Below, in pieces: positions 1 through 9,816 of a DNA stretch of 64,000 nt. The position numbers were made by a program, and so were the translations under genes. Under the pieces are notes generated by a model that made no database searches, had not been told where the DNA came from, and saw only the letters and a list, made by a program, of their open reading frames with translations. Source of the DNA: an uncultured Porphyromonadaceae bacterium (GTDB lineage Bacteria > Bacteroidota > Bacteroidia > Bacteroidales > UBA11471). The first letter of the stretch is position 1, and every line of letters begins with the position of its first letter. The stretch lies in assembly GCA_900542765.1 (NCBI GenBank), contig UQOX01000011.1:11430-75429 (forward strand), read 5' to 3'.

Positions 1-824
1 AGAAGCGGCCACACCACATAGAGCAGGTTGAACGGATAGAAATAATAAGAAACGACGGCCGCTATGGCTTGCACCACAAGTGTCGTGAACAACGAAATGT
101 AGAAAAAGCGCGAATTGCGCAAATAGGACGAGACCATATAGGCCAGCACCAAAAGAATGAGGGTCAGCACCACCCACTCGCCCACCGGCGTTCCCAGCCA
201 TTCGAGCGACGAATACTTGACGGCCAGGATAAAATAGACGACGGCGCAAAAGGCGGCAAACAGGAAAATGCCGCTCATGCCCTCCCGATAAAGGATACAG
301 ATGAGTGAAAGATAGACCAGTGCCGAGCCGGTCTCGCTTTGCAACAGGATAAGCAGCACCGGGAAAAGAATCAGGGCGCATGCCTTGAAAAAGTGCAACG
401 GCCGCCGAAGGTCGAAATCATAATTATCGAGCATCTTGGCCAACGCCAGGGCGGTACCGTACTTGGCAAACTCGGCGGGCTGCAAACTCACGGGACCCAA
501 GACAAGCCACGAATGGGAGCCCTTGATGTCGGGCGCGACAAAAATGGTGACGACCAGCAGCAGGATAAAGACAATATAGAGCGGATAGGAAAGCGAAACA
601 AACGTGCGCGGCTCGGTCATGAGCAGACAGAAGGCGATAACCAGCGAGAGCAAAATCCACAACAGCTGTTTGCCCGAACGGGTGTCGAGGCTGAATATCG
701 TCGACGTCGTCTCATAATCGTAACTGGCCGCATAGATGCTTATCCAGCCACAAAAGACCAGCAAGAGATAAAGCGCGACCGTGTACCAGTCGAGCGAATA
801 CCAAACATTATTCCTGCGCGACAT
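1..824 (-). CDS. rodA: RodA, cell-elongation peptidoglycan polymerase (3' end outside window)
   Basis: SEDS-family glycosyltransferase that polymerises lipid II in the elongasome together with PBP2; an integral inner-membrane protein. The minus-strand frame opens with MSRRNNVWYSLDWYTV and shows successive hydrophobic segments, with the SEDS-type stretch SHSWLVLGPVSLQPAEFAKY at about residues 95-115. It runs off the left edge after about 274 residues, so roughly the last third (RodA is usually 370-480 aa here) is missing. The ATG at 822-824 lies inside the last codons of mrdA, a 17-bp overlap that suggests translational coupling. It is the last visible gene of the purH-mre operon. Confidence is high from both sequence and context. 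Confidence 0.95.
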   Translation of the reverse strand, partial: MSRRNNVWYSLDWYTVALYLLLVFCGWISIYAASYDYETTSTIFSLDTRSGKQLLWILLSLVIAFCLLMTEPRTFVSLSYPLYIVFILLLVVTIFVAPDIKGSHSWLVLGPVSLQPAEFAKYGTALALAKMLDNYDFDLRRPLHFFKACALILFPVLLILLQSETGSALVYLSLICILYREGMSGIFLFAAFCAVVYFILAVKYSSLEWLGTPVGEWVVLTLILLVLAYMVSSYLRNSRFFYISLFTTLVVQAIAAVVSYYFYPFNLLYVVWPL

Positions 825-2682
825 TCTCTTCTTCCTCCTCTTGAATCATCGTGTTGGCTTTGAGCATGCGCTCTTCGAGCCATTTGCGCGAAGGAGCGAT
901 TTCGCCATTCAAATATTTTTCCATCATCAGGCTGCCGATGGGCACACCGTAGGTGGCCCCCCAACCGGCATTCTCGACATAGACGGCAATGGCAATGCGC
1001 GGATTCTCCCGCGGGGCAAAGCCCATAAATGCCGAGTGGTCGTCGCCATGGGGGTTCTGTGCCGTACCGGTCTTGCCACATGCCTCCACCCCGGGAATTT
1101 CGCCGATGCGACAGGTACCTTTCACCATCGACATGCGCATGCCCTCGACAACCATCTCGTAATAGGCCGGGTCGACCCCCACATAATGCGGGGTGGTGTA
1201 GTCTTCGCCCAAGTAGGTATCTTGCACCGATTTCACGACATGGGGGGTGAAATAATATCCCCGGTTGGCTATGGTCGCTCCCAAATTGGCAATCTGCAAA
1301 GGCGTAGCCAAGACTTCGCCTTGGCCTATGGATACCGAAATCACCGTGATGCCCTTCCACCCTTTGGAGCCATAAATCTTGCCATAGAAATCGCTGTTGG
1401 GGATAAATCCGCGGCTCTCCCCCGGCATATCGACTCCGAGGCGGTAGCCATAACCCATGTCGACGACATACTTCTTCCAGGTTTCGAAGGCATCATAAGT
1501 GGTGCCGTACTTATCGAGATTATCAATCATCGACCTGAACGCGTAACAGAAATAGGCATTGCACGAGGTCGACAGGGCCGGGACGACCGAGATGGGCGAC
1601 TCGTGGGCATGACACCCCACCTTTATGCCCCGGGCATAGAAACCCATGTTGCAAGGATAGGCCGTGTAACGCGACACAACCTTTTCTTGCAGGAAAATAA
1701 GCGCCTGCGTGGGCTTGAAGGTAGAACCGGGCGGATATGTGGCCATGATGGAACGGTCATAAAGCGGCTTGTAGGGATTTTCAAAAAGTTGTGCATAATT
1801 GCGACCCCGCTCGCGGCCGGTGAGCAACGAGGGTTTGTAGGTGGGGCTCGACACCAGTGCGAGAATCTCCCCGGTCGAAGGTTCTATGGCCACGATGGCT
1901 CCCACCTTGTTCTGCATGAGCATCTCGCCATATTGCTGCAACTCGATGTCGATGGAGAGGGTCAGGTTCTTGCCGGGCACAGCCTCCCGGTCGAAAGCCC
2001 CGTCCTCATATCGCCCTTTGATGCGGCCGTAGGCGTTGCGGAGGAAGACCTCCTGCCCTTTCTCGCCACGAAGATAATTCTCATAAGATTTCTCTATACC
2101 CAAATCGCCCGTGTAGTCGCCTTGGACGTAATAGCTGTCGTTGCGCAATTCCTGTTCGGAGACTTCGCGTATGTTTCCCAGGACATTGGCCGCCACATCG
2201 TAGTTATAGCGCCGTATCGACTGGTTCTGAATGAAGAATCCGGGATAACGATAGAGCTTTTCCTGCAAATGGCCGTACTCCTCGACCGTAAGCCGTGAAA
2301 AGAAACGCTGGGGAGAGAAAAAAGAGTAACCGGGATTGAGCCGACGGTTGCGCATGTTGTTCCAGCGTTCGTCAAACTCCTGACGGGTAATGCCCAGCGT
2401 GCGGCAGAAATCGAGGGTATCGAAAGGTTGCACTTCGCGGGGGATAACCATGAGATCATAGGCGGGCTGGTTGTCGACCACCAAACGGCCGTTGCGGTCA
2501 TAAATAAGACCGCGGGACGGATATTGTATGCGGGTGAAGATGGCATTGTTGTCGGCCAACCGGTTGTATTCGTTGTCGAGCACTTGCAGCGAGAACAAAC
2601 GGAAAATATAAAAGAGAATGACCAGGAGCATAAATCCCCCGATGATATATTTGCGCCGTTCGTAAGTATAATTTTTTCTCAC
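808..2682 (-). CDS. mrdA: Penicillin-binding protein 2 (elongation transpeptidase)
   Basis: Class B PBP, 624 aa, which crosslinks peptidoglycan in the elongasome. An N-terminal membrane anchor (about residues 12-32, IIGGFMLLVILFYIF) is followed by the PBP dimerisation domain and the transpeptidase domain. The transpeptidase triad is visible: PPGSTFK (SxxK), STSCN (SxN) and CGKTGTAQ (KTG). I chose the GTG start at 2680-2682, which shares one base with the mreD stop (TAGTG) and gives the expected short cytoplasmic tail. The upstream in-frame ATG would add 58 residues translated from mreD sequence. The C-terminus is acidic (a run of five Glu). It overlaps rodA downstream. Confidence 0.95.
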   Translation of the reverse strand: MRKNYTYERRKYIIGGFMLLVILFYIFRLFSLQVLDNEYNRLADNNAIFTRIQYPSRGLIYDRNGRLVVDNQPAYDLMVIPREVQPFDTLDFCRTLGITRQEFDERWNNMRNRRLNPGYSFFSPQRFFSRLTVEEYGHLQEKLYRYPGFFIQNQSIRRYNYDVAANVLGNIREVSEQELRNDSYYVQGDYTGDLGIEKSYENYLRGEKGQEVFLRNAYGRIKGRYEDGAFDREAVPGKNLTLSIDIELQQYGEMLMQNKVGAIVAIEPSTGEILALVSSPTYKPSLLTGRERGRNYAQLFENPYKPLYDRSIMATYPPGSTFKPTQALIFLQEKVVSRYTAYPCNMGFYARGIKVGCHAHESPISVVPALSTSCNAYFCYAFRSMIDNLDKYGTTYDAFETWKKYVVDMGYGYRLGVDMPGESRGFIPNSDFYGKIYGSKGWKGITVISVSIGQGEVLATPLQIANLGATIANRGYYFTPHVVKSVQDTYLGEDYTTPHYVGVDPAYYEMVVEGMRMSMVKGTCRIGEIPGVEACGKTGTAQNPHGDDHSAFMGFAPRENPRIAIAVYVENAGWGATYGVPIGSLMMEKYLNGEIAPSRKWLEERMLKANTMIQEEEEENVAQE

Positions 2683-3188
2683 TATTTTTTCTCCATCAGC
2701 AAATCGACAACCAATATGACAATAAGCGTCAACAGCGTACTGTTCACAATGCGCGCCGCCAAAAATGCCGGAGCAAAGAACGAGAAGGACTCGACGCAGA
2801 AGAGTACGATGCAGAAAATCAGCGTCAGCAGAAAAGCAAAAAGGGCATACCGCCACACGCCCAGTGTGGCCATAGAGGGCACATAGCGTTCCTCACCCCG
2901 GTCGCGGTACTGGATACGCATGAGCAAGGGGTTGTGCAGGAATGCCACCGTGACCGAGGCCAGGGCATATACGCCCGGCGTGTTGGTAAACAAATCGACA
3001 AGAAGGCCGACAAAGAATGCGACAGTCATCGCTAAATGTGGTTTCACGCCCGATGGCATCTTCAAGAAAAGATACACTATGACAAAGGGGGTGGCAACGC
3101 CCCACAGGGCGATGCGGTTGCACATGAGTATCTGCAACAGGACAATGAAGAGGGCGCCGGCCATGCGCCATAACCGATGTTTATTCAT
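2682..3188 (-). CDS. mreD: Rod shape-determining protein MreD
   Basis: Small integral membrane protein of the elongasome, 168 aa, predicted to span the membrane about five times (hydrophobic blocks such as ALFIVLLQILMC and AMTVAFFVGLLVDLF). The MNKHRLWRM start at 3186-3188 overlaps the mreC stop by 8 bp; the longer upstream frame lies within mreC and is unlikely to be used. The position between mreC and mrdA is the standard order. MreD sequences diverge quickly, so the identification rests on hydrophobicity, size and neighbours as much as on sequence. Confidence 0.9.
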   Translation of the reverse strand: MNKHRLWRMAGALFIVLLQILMCNRIALWGVATPFVIVYLFLKMPSGVKPHLAMTVAFFVGLLVDLFTNTPGVYALASVTVAFLHNPLLMRIQYRDRGEERYVPSMATLGVWRYALFAFLLTLIFCIVLFCVESFSFFAPAFLAARIVNSTLLTLIVILVVDLLMEKK

Positions 3189-4032
3189 AATGCTGCACCT
3201 CCTCTTCGAGTCGGACCTGTTCGGCCGGTTTGCGGTGCTCGACAACACGCACGAAATTCAAGGCCGAGAAATCGGCCGCCAAACGCACGGTCAGCACATA
3301 GAAATTGTTCTTCTTCACTTTGTGGGCATCTTCGACATAGCCCACGACAAGACCTTCGGGAAATGCGCCCGAATAGCCGCTGGTCACCACCGTGTCGCCC
3401 ACCTGCACATCGATGTACTCGGGCAACTCCTCCAAGCCGGCACAGGAAATATCATTGCCGTCCCAAACCAATGAACCGATATGCTGCGTGTTCTTGATTT
3501 TGCAACTGATGCGCAGATTGGGGTTGAGCAACGACAGGGCCACGGCATAATGGTCCGACGCCGAAGAGATGACCCCCACGACGCCGTTATGGTCGACGAG
3601 CCCCATCTCGGGGAAAACGCCGTCGCGCATTCCCTTATTGATGGTGATGTAGTTGTTTTTGCGGGCAATACTGTTATTGATAACCTGGGCAATAGCCCTA
3701 TGCGAGGTGTCACCTTGCAACACCGGCAACGACCGCGGCGAAAGCGTGTCTTGCACTTGATACAGCGCAAGAGTATTACGCAGAACGGCAAGCTCGTCTT
3801 GGAGCTTACCGTTCTGAGCCAATAGCTCGTCGTTTGCCTTATGCAATCCGAAGTATCCGGTAACGGCTCCCGAGAGAGCATAGAGGCTACCGGCCACCCG
3901 ACTGGCTGAACTGAAATAGACGCTCTGCTGGTAAGGGTTGAAACCCATAATCAGAATGAAACAGAGCGCCGCATAACAGAGATAGACAAATAGCGAACTG
4001 TGTCGCAGGAAGAATTGTAACAGTTTACGCAT
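3181..4032 (-). CDS. mreC: Rod shape-determining protein MreC
   Basis: Periplasmic scaffold protein, 283 aa, linking MreB and PBP2. It has one N-terminal membrane segment (about residues 14-32, LFVYLCYAALCFILIMGF), then a coiled-coil stretch (ANDELLAQNGKLQDELAVL), then the beta-rich MreC core with motifs such as NKGMRDGVFPEMGLVD and GDTVVTSGYSGAFPEGL. It starts 27 bp downstream of mreB. Length and domain order are normal for the family. Confidence 0.96.
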   Translation of the reverse strand: MRKLLQFFLRHSSLFVYLCYAALCFILIMGFNPYQQSVYFSSASRVAGSLYALSGAVTGYFGLHKANDELLAQNGKLQDELAVLRNTLALYQVQDTLSPRSLPVLQGDTSHRAIAQVINNSIARKNNYITINKGMRDGVFPEMGLVDHNGVVGVISSASDHYAVALSLLNPNLRISCKIKNTQHIGSLVWDGNDISCAGLEELPEYIDVQVGDTVVTSGYSGAFPEGLVVGYVEDAHKVKKNNFYVLTVRLAADFSALNFVRVVEHRKPAEQVRLEEEVQHYE

Positions 4033-4059
4033 TCGGAATAGTCTGTCCCGGTTTTACCA

Positions 4060-5079
4060 TCAGCGCATCAGGAAAGAAAATTTGTCGACATTTTTCAAGG
4101 CGATACCTGTTCCGCGGGCAACAGCGAGCAAGGGGTCTTCGGCGACATGGAAGGCGATGCCGATTTTGTCGGTGAGACGTTTGTCGAGACCTCGGAGCAA
4201 TGCCCCGCCACCGGTGAGATAGATACCGTTGCGCACAATATCGGCATAGAGCTCGGGAGGCGTGGAATCGAGGGCGCTCAACACGGCGGCTTCGATTTTC
4301 GAAACCGACTTTTCGATGCAATGCGCCACGTCTTGATAGGTTACCGGCAACTCCATGGGCAGAGAGGTCATGCGGTTGGGGCCGTGCACGATATAATCCT
4401 CGGGGGGATTTTCGAGCTCGTTCAGTGCCGAACCGACATTGATTTTTATCAACTCCGCCGTGCGTTCGCCCAACTTGATGTTGTACTGGCGACCCATATA
4501 CTCGCGAATGTCTTCATTGAACTCGTCTCCTGCCACGCGTATCGACTTGTTGGTGACGATGCCGCCCAAGGAGATGACGGCAATCTCGGTGGTACCGCCT
4601 CCTATGTCGACAATCATGTTGCCTTCGGGGGCTTCCACGTCGATACCCACACCGATGGCGGCGGCCATCGGCTCGTAAATCATATACACATCACGGCCGC
4701 CGACGTGCTCCGAAGAGTCGCGCACGGCACGAATCTCAACCTCGGTACTGCCCGACGGAATGCACACGACCATGCGCAGCGACGAAGAGAACAGGGTGTT
4801 GCGCATGGAGACCATCTTCATCATGCCGCGCATCATCTGCTCGGCAGCGTTGAAGTCGGCAATCACACCGTTCTGCAACGGACGTATCACGCGAATGTTT
4901 TCGGGGGCGCGGCCATACATGGCCTGTGCCTCATGGCCGACAGCTTTGAGTTTACCCGTGCGGTTGTCGAGAGCGACCATGGAAGGGGCATCGACCACGA
5001 TTTTGTCGTTGTAGAGAATAATCGTGTTGGCCGTGCCCAAGTCAATGGCTATTTCTTGATTGAAAGAGAAAAATCCCAT
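4060..5079 (-). CDS. mreB: Rod shape-determining protein MreB (bacterial actin)
   Basis: Actin-like cytoskeletal ATPase, 339 aa, which orients lateral wall synthesis. The nucleotide-binding motifs DLGTANT (residues 13-19) and DIGGGTTE (158-165) and the C-terminal LTGGGALLRGLD block are intact. The start MGFFSFNQEIAIDLGT fits the family; the longer frame adds 27 unrelated residues. The gene follows purH by 23 bp, so it is probably transcribed from the purH promoter. Confidence 0.97.
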   Translation of the reverse strand: MGFFSFNQEIAIDLGTANTIILYNDKIVVDAPSMVALDNRTGKLKAVGHEAQAMYGRAPENIRVIRPLQNGVIADFNAAEQMMRGMMKMVSMRNTLFSSSLRMVVCIPSGSTEVEIRAVRDSSEHVGGRDVYMIYEPMAAAIGVGIDVEAPEGNMIVDIGGGTTEIAVISLGGIVTNKSIRVAGDEFNEDIREYMGRQYNIKLGERTAELIKINVGSALNELENPPEDYIVHGPNRMTSLPMELPVTYQDVAHCIEKSVSKIEAAVLSALDSTPPELYADIVRNGIYLTGGGALLRGLDKRLTDKIGIAFHVAEDPLLAVARGTGIALKNVDKFSFLMR

Positions 5080-5102
5080 ATTTTGTCGTAGGTTGGAAAA
5101 GA

Positions 5103-6626
5103 TTAGTGTTTGAAGTGACGGATTCCCGTAAATACCATGGCAATGCCGTTCTGGTTGCAATAGTCGATGGTAAGGTCATCGCGTACCGAGCCGCCGGGTT
5201 GTATTACCGTGTCGATGCCTTCCTTGTGGGCGATCTCCACGCAATCGGGGAAGGGGAAGAAAGCATCGGAAGCCATGACAGCGCCTTTGAGGTCGAAATT
5301 GAACGACTTGGCCTTCTCGATGGCCTGACGCAGCGAGTCGACGCGCGACGTCTGTCCCACGCCACTGGCATAGAGTTGTTTGCCCTTGGCCAAAACGATA
5401 GAGTTTGATTTGCTGTGTTTCACAATCTTGTTGGCAAACAACAAGTCCTCGATTTCCTCCGGTGTCACAGCTTTTTCGGTAATTTGTCTCAACTCCTCGG
5501 GCGACTCCTGGTGCAAGTCTTTTTCTTGCATCAGCACGCCATTGAGCAGCGAACGGAATTGTATGGTGGCTTCGGGTGCTTTTTTCTGCACAAGCACGAT
5601 ACGGTTTTTCTTTTGATAGAAAATATCGAGAGCGGCCTGCTCATAACCGGGAGCGATGATGACTTCGAAGAAGAGTTTGTTTATCTCCTCGGCCGTAGCG
5701 GCATCGACCACGGCATTGGTCACCAGCACACCGCCAAACGCCGATACGGGGTCACCGGCCAAGGCATCTTTCCAGGCTTCGAGCAACGTGGGACGCGAAG
5801 CGAGACCACAGGCATTGTTGTGTTTCAGTATGGCAAATGTCAATTCATCGAATTCGGAGATGAGCGATACCGCTGCATCGATGTCGAGCAGGTTGTTGTA
5901 GGATATTTCCTTGCCATGAAGCTGCTCGAACATGTCGTCGAAGTTGCCGAAGAAGAATCCTTTCTGGTGGGGATTCTCACCATAACGCAACGGTTTGGAG
6001 TCGTTGCAGGCGGCACGGAAGGCCGAGTAATTCCCGCCATCGAAATAGTTGAATATGGCGGTGTCGTATCCCGAAGACACGGCAAATGCCTCCTTGGCAA
6101 ACCAGTAACGGTCTTCGAGCGAAGAGTTGGCGCCTTTCTCGTTGAGCATATCGAGCAGTGGGGCGTATTGTGCCTTGGAAGCAACGATAACGACGTCTTT
6201 GAAATTTTTGGCAGCGGCACGAATGAGGGAGATGCCGCCTATATCGATTTTCTCGATGATGGCACTTTCATCGGCTCCCGAAGCCACCGTCTCCTCGAAG
6301 GGATAAAGGTCTACGATAACCAAGTCGATTTCGGGAATTTCATATTCGGCAATCTGCTCCCGGTCGCCTTCTACCTCGCGACGATTGAGTATGCCGCCAA
6401 AGACCTTGGGGTGCAACGTTTTCACGCGGCCGCCCAATATCGAGGGATAGCCCGTGAGGCTTTCGACACTGCGGCAGGGAATGCCGAGCGACTCGATAAA
6501 TGATTGTGTACCACCGGTCGATATAAACTCCACGCCGTCGCCATGCAGTTTTTTCAGAATCTCGTCCAGTCCGTCTTTGTGATAAACCGATACCAGTGCG
6601 GTTTTGATTTTCTTATTTTCAGCCAT
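5103..6626 (-). CDS. purH: Bifunctional AICAR formyltransferase / IMP cyclohydrolase
   Basis: Catalyses the last two steps of purine synthesis (AICAR to FAICAR, then ring closure to IMP). The 507-aa protein has an N-terminal methylglyoxal-synthase-like cyclohydrolase domain ([16 protein letters not shown] through [16 protein letters not shown]) and a C-terminal AICAR transformylase domain carrying the KHNNACG signature. The C-terminus [14 protein letters not shown] is typical. MAENKK at 6624-6626 is preferred over a start 11 codons upstream because the latter would sit almost on the -7 promoter element. It is first gene of the mre operon. Confidence 0.97.
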   Translation of the reverse strand: MAENKKIKTALVSVYHKDGLDEILKKLHGDGVEFISTGGTQSFIESLGIPCRSVESLTGYPSILGGRVKTLHPKVFGGILNRREVEGDREQIAEYEIPEIDLVIVDLYPFEETVASGADESAIIEKIDIGGISLIRAAAKNFKDVVIVASKAQYAPLLDMLNEKGANSSLEDRYWFAKEAFAVSSGYDTAIFNYFDGGNYSAFRAACNDSKPLRYGENPHQKGFFFGNFDDMFEQLHGKEISYNNLLDIDAAVSLISEFDELTFAILKHNNACGLASRPTLLEAWKDALAGDPVSAFGGVLVTNAVVDAATAEEINKLFFEVIIAPGYEQAALDIFYQKKNRIVLVQKKAPEATIQFRSLLNGVLMQEKDLHQESPEELRQITEKAVTPEEIEDLLFANKIVKHSKSNSIVLAKGKQLYASGVGQTSRVDSLRQAIEKAKSFNFDLKGAVMASDAFFPFPDCVEIAHKEGIDTVIQPGGSVRDDLTIDYCNQNGIAMVFTGIRHFKH

Positions 6627-6658
6627 ATCGTTGTGATTTTGTTCTTTTTTTGGAGTCA

Positions 6659-6690
6659 CAAAAATAGTGATTTTGCCAACAAATCACAAA
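6659..6690 (-). promoter_or_regulatory. Bacteroidales-type promoter of purH-mreBCD-mrdA-rodA
   Basis: On the minus strand TTTG (6687-6690), exactly 20 bp, then TATTTTTG (6659-6666), matching the Bacteroidales consensus TTTG-N19-21-TAnnTTTG. The predicted start of transcription is about 30 nt upstream of the purH ATG. Confidence 0.8.
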
Positions 6691-6788
6691 GATTTTTCAG
6701 CACAAAAAAGTATCGTTTTTCTTTTTTTTTATTTCGCCCCGACCCCCTGTCCAAAATATTGCAAGACAGGCCGACAGAATCTTCGCCA

Positions 6789-8636
6789 TCACCCACGGGA
6801 CGGCGTCACCCGGTAAAGGCGCATTTGACAGCGGGCGCAATCAAATTCGAGGCGCAACCGCGTATCGCGATATTGCAGACAGAGAGGTTCTTTCCACCCC
6901 TCCCGGTCTTGTGCGGGACGCTTTTCGCGCGGGCATTTTCCCCATTGCCTTTTGATGCAGAAGCGGGTAAACATCAACGCCCCCTCCTCCACCGGCAAGC
7001 ACTCGTAGGCCGGCTCTATGTTTTCCACGCCGTGAGCGTGATAGAACGCTCGCGCCAAAGCATTGGACACATTGCCCAGGTAACTCAGCGACGAGGCCGG
7101 ATAAACGACCGCCGCCTCTCCCCGGCGACGGGGTCGGCGGTATGCCATCTGACGCACCTGCACGAGACGGTCTATCGCCTCGCGTCGCAAATCGGCCAAC
7201 AGCGACGACGGAATAAAATAGCTCTTTCCCCGCATCGATATGGCAACCGAACGCGCCTCAAACGGGGTGTCACCCAAACGCGAAAGTTGTTTTTTCTGGT
7301 TATCGTCCTGCGGGGTGCGCGCCTCTTCTTTTTCCCAGCGACGGGCCACGACGGCCGAGCAGCCGCTCTCATCGGCGACCTTCAACGCAAATCCGCGAGG
7401 AATCTCATAGAACAGCAGGTCGACGGCAATGCGGCGCCGGGCGCTCTTCTTCTGCAACTGCTGTTCGAAGAGATGGTCGTAGTTGCGATAAAGCATCGTA
7501 CCGGGTGTGAGCGAAGGTTTTTCGAGCGGATAGAGCGTCGTGCCCTCGACCCGATTGACCCGGAACCCTTCGAAAACGCCTTTGGCATTGAGAAAGCAGA
7601 GCCCATCGCCATTGTGCAGGGGAGCACCTTTCTCGACCGAGAGAGAGGCGCCACGCACGGCCAAGACGCGACCCAGGGGTTCTCCCAGGGATTTGGGCGT
7701 ATCGGGCGACCCCAAACCCTTCTCGGAAGGGCCGTCGAAAAAATAGCGGGTAAAGCCTCGATTGAAACTCTTTCGGGGGTCGGGTTCAAAAAAGCACTCG
7801 ACCCGCCCCGCCGATGCAGCCCGATATTCGGGACGGCGGGCAAAAAGCTCATCAAGGCGCTGACGGTACCAGGCCGTAACGTTTTTCACATAAGAAAGGT
7901 CTTTGAGACGGCCTTCGATTTTCAGCGAGGTGACGCCGGCATCGAGCAATGCCTCCAAACGGTCGGAGCGGTTCATGTCTTTGAGTGAAAGCAGGTGCTT
8001 GTCGCGTATGAGCGGCCGCCCGTCGGCATCGAGCAGCGTATAGGGCAGGCGGCAGCATTGGGCACACTCTCCCCGGTTGGCGCTGCGCCCCGAAAGGGCG
8101 CGGCTCAGATAGCACTGCCCGCTGTAACTGACACACAGGGCACCGTGCACAAAAACTTCGAGTTCCACGGGAACGGCATCGGCAATGGAGCGAATCTCCT
8201 TGCCCGAAAGCTCGCGCGCCAACACCACACGGGAAAATCCCACGTCATGGAGGAAGCGCACTTTCTCGACCGAGCGATTGTCGGTCTGTGTACTGGCATG
8301 CAGGGCAACGGGGGGTATGTCGAGACGCAAAACAGCCATATCCTGCACAAGGAGAGCATCGATGCCGGCGCGATAAAGTTCTCCGATAAGACGTTCGGCC
8401 GGTTTGAGTTCCTCGTCATAAAGCAGCGTGTTCAACGTGACATACACCCGGGCCTCGTAACGATGGGCAAAATCGGCCAGGCGGGCAATCTCTCCGACAC
8501 TGTTGGCCGCAGCCGCCCGGGCTCCGAAACTCGGACCTCCGATGTAGACGGCGTCGGCGCCGTGGAGTATGGCCTCGATGCCGATGTCGGCCGTCCGGGC
8601 CGGTGCCAGCAACTCGATTTTCCGGGGTTGAATCAT
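6789..8636 (-). CDS. Peptidase U32-family protein (RNA hydroxylation type)
   Basis: 615-aa member of the U32 family, which includes E. coli RlhA and TrhP (23S rRNA and tRNA cytidine/uridine hydroxylation). The N-terminal TIM-barrel segment begins [18 protein letters not shown]. The family signature runs from [15 protein letters not shown] (Cys168, Cys175) to [13 protein letters not shown] (Cys191, Cys194/195), the likely Fe-S ligands. Two more cysteines near the end ([10 protein letters not shown]) and the length suggest the C-terminal DUF3656-like extension, so RlhA-like is my best guess. The start overlaps the metA stop by 4 bp, indicating an operon metA-U32. No T-rich terminator follows it. 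Confidence 0.85.
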   Translation of the reverse strand: MIQPRKIELLAPARTADIGIEAILHGADAVYIGGPSFGARAAAANSVGEIARLADFAHRYEARVYVTLNTLLYDEELKPAERLIGELYRAGIDALLVQDMAVLRLDIPPVALHASTQTDNRSVEKVRFLHDVGFSRVVLARELSGKEIRSIADAVPVELEVFVHGALCVSYSGQCYLSRALSGRSANRGECAQCCRLPYTLLDADGRPLIRDKHLLSLKDMNRSDRLEALLDAGVTSLKIEGRLKDLSYVKNVTAWYRQRLDELFARRPEYRAASAGRVECFFEPDPRKSFNRGFTRYFFDGPSEKGLGSPDTPKSLGEPLGRVLAVRGASLSVEKGAPLHNGDGLCFLNAKGVFEGFRVNRVEGTTLYPLEKPSLTPGTMLYRNYDHLFEQQLQKKSARRRIAVDLLFYEIPRGFALKVADESGCSAVVARRWEKEEARTPQDDNQKKQLSRLGDTPFEARSVAISMRGKSYFIPSSLLADLRREAIDRLVQVRQMAYRRPRRRGEAAVVYPASSLSYLGNVSNALARAFYHAHGVENIEPAYECLPVEEGALMFTRFCIKRQWGKCPREKRPAQDREGWKEPLCLQYRDTRLRLEFDCARCQMRLYRVTPSRG

Positions 8637-9556
8637 CTAATATCTTCGATATTATAAGGCGTTTCCTGATAGACGTAATAGTTAAGCCAATTCGAGAAAA
8701 GGAGATTGGCATGGGCCCGCCAGCGTACCAACGGAGCTTGCGAGGGATCGTTTTCGCGGAAATAATTCTGCGGCATTTTTATGGGTAACCCCTTGTCCAA
8801 ATCTCGGCGGTATTCATTGCCGAGCGTATCGGGAGCATACTCGGAGTGGCCGGTCAGGAAAATTTCCCGTCCATTGCGGGCTATGACAACCGCCGGTCCC
8901 GAAATTTCGCCCTCGGCCATAATCGACAACTCCGGACAACGGCGCACATCGTCGGCATGAATGGCCGTATGACGGCTGTGCGGAATAAAAAATTCATCAT
9001 CGAACCCTCGGAACAAGGGCAAGTTTTTCCCCGCCGGGGAAATCGAATGGCTGAAAACCCCGAAGAGTTTCTCGTCGAGCGGATATTTGGGTATGCCGTA
9101 ATGGTGATACAACCCGGCCTGAGCCGCCCAACAGATATACATGGTCGAGGTCACATGCGTGCGGGACCAATCGAATATGGTAGAGACCTCGTCCCAATAA
9201 GAGACCTCCTCGAACGGCATGTGCTCGACCGGCGCCCCGGTGATAATCATGCCGTCGTAACGCTGCCGGCACACCCCGGAAAACTCCTTGTAGAATGCCA
9301 TCATGTGCTCGACCGGCGTATTTTTAGAAACATGTCCGGCGATTTTCAAGAAATCGATTTCGAGCTGCAACGGCGTGTTCGACAAAAGACGGATAAGGTC
9401 GGTCTCGGTCGTTATCTTCAACGGCATGAGATTGAGGATAATGATACGCAACGGACGTATGTCCTGGGTCGAAGCCCGGGAAGAATCCATCACGAAAATA
9501 TTTTCCGACTTCAATATCTCGACAGCCGGCAATTTCGAAGGTATGTTTAACGGCAT
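8633..9556 (-). CDS. metA: Homoserine O-acyltransferase MetA (predicted acetyl-CoA type)
   Basis: First committed step of methionine synthesis; 307 aa. The catalytic cysteine is Cys142 in [12 protein letters not shown], followed by [15 protein letters not shown] and the histidine region [10 protein letters not shown]. The acyl-specificity position 111 is Glu (GAPVEHMPF). In the published Bacillus cereus versus E. coli comparison, Glu111 gives acetyl-CoA use and Gly111 succinyl-CoA use, so this is predicted to be a homoserine transacetylase despite the usual succinyltransferase label. The [15 protein letters not shown] start matches the family; the longer frame adds a 33-residue unrelated extension. 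Confidence 0.95.
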   Translation of the reverse strand: MPLNIPSKLPAVEILKSENIFVMDSSRASTQDIRPLRIIILNLMPLKITTETDLIRLLSNTPLQLEIDFLKIAGHVSKNTPVEHMMAFYKEFSGVCRQRYDGMIITGAPVEHMPFEEVSYWDEVSTIFDWSRTHVTSTMYICWAAQAGLYHHYGIPKYPLDEKLFGVFSHSISPAGKNLPLFRGFDDEFFIPHSRHTAIHADDVRRCPELSIMAEGEISGPAVVIARNGREIFLTGHSEYAPDTLGNEYRRDLDKGLPIKMPQNYFRENDPSQAPLVRWRAHANLLFSNWLNYYVYQETPYNIEDIR

Positions 9557-9579
9557 ATCTGCATCATTTTTTCGAAGCA

Positions 9580-9587
9580 CAAAAGTA
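9580..9587 (-). promoter_or_regulatory. Candidate -7 element for metA
   Basis: TACTTTTG on the minus strand, 24 bp upstream of the metA start. I find no clear TTTG at the -33 spacing, so support is partial. Confidence 0.4.
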
Positions 9588-9713
9588 TAAAAAAAAAGGA
9601 AAATGTAAAATAACGGAGCGGCCCGAAAGGTCTTTTCGAGCAAATATCTCATCAATCTTTTTAATAAGATAGCAAAAAGATTAAAAAATCGCTATTATTA
9701 TTGACAAAATAAC

Positions 9714-9721
9714 TATATTTG
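9714..9721 (+). promoter_or_regulatory. Candidate -7 element for asnA
   Basis: TATATTTG, with a leader of about 90 nt to the asnA ATG. There is no good -33 box. A perfect 9-bp inverted repeat, AATCTTTTT (9654-9662) and AAAAAGATT (9674-9682), lies just upstream and could be a regulator site. Confidence 0.45.
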
Positions 9722-9816
9722 CCAAGAAATAAACAAAAAGCGATTACAGCCGTTTCAAGAGAAAAACCGCACAGTTATTACAAACAAACAGAAATACAAA
9801 TAATTACACAATACCT

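Noticed and set aside
781-2298. Plus-strand open frame of 505 codons
   Set aside because: Antisense to mrdA, whose catalytic motifs are intact; no motif of its own.
6721-6788. Terminator after the U32 gene
   Set aside because: CCTGTC / GACAGG can pair, but on the minus strand it is followed by A-rich rather than T-rich sequence, so it does not qualify.
9557-9660. SAM-type riboswitch in front of metA
   Set aside because: The predicted leader is about 20 nt, too short for any known SAM aptamer.
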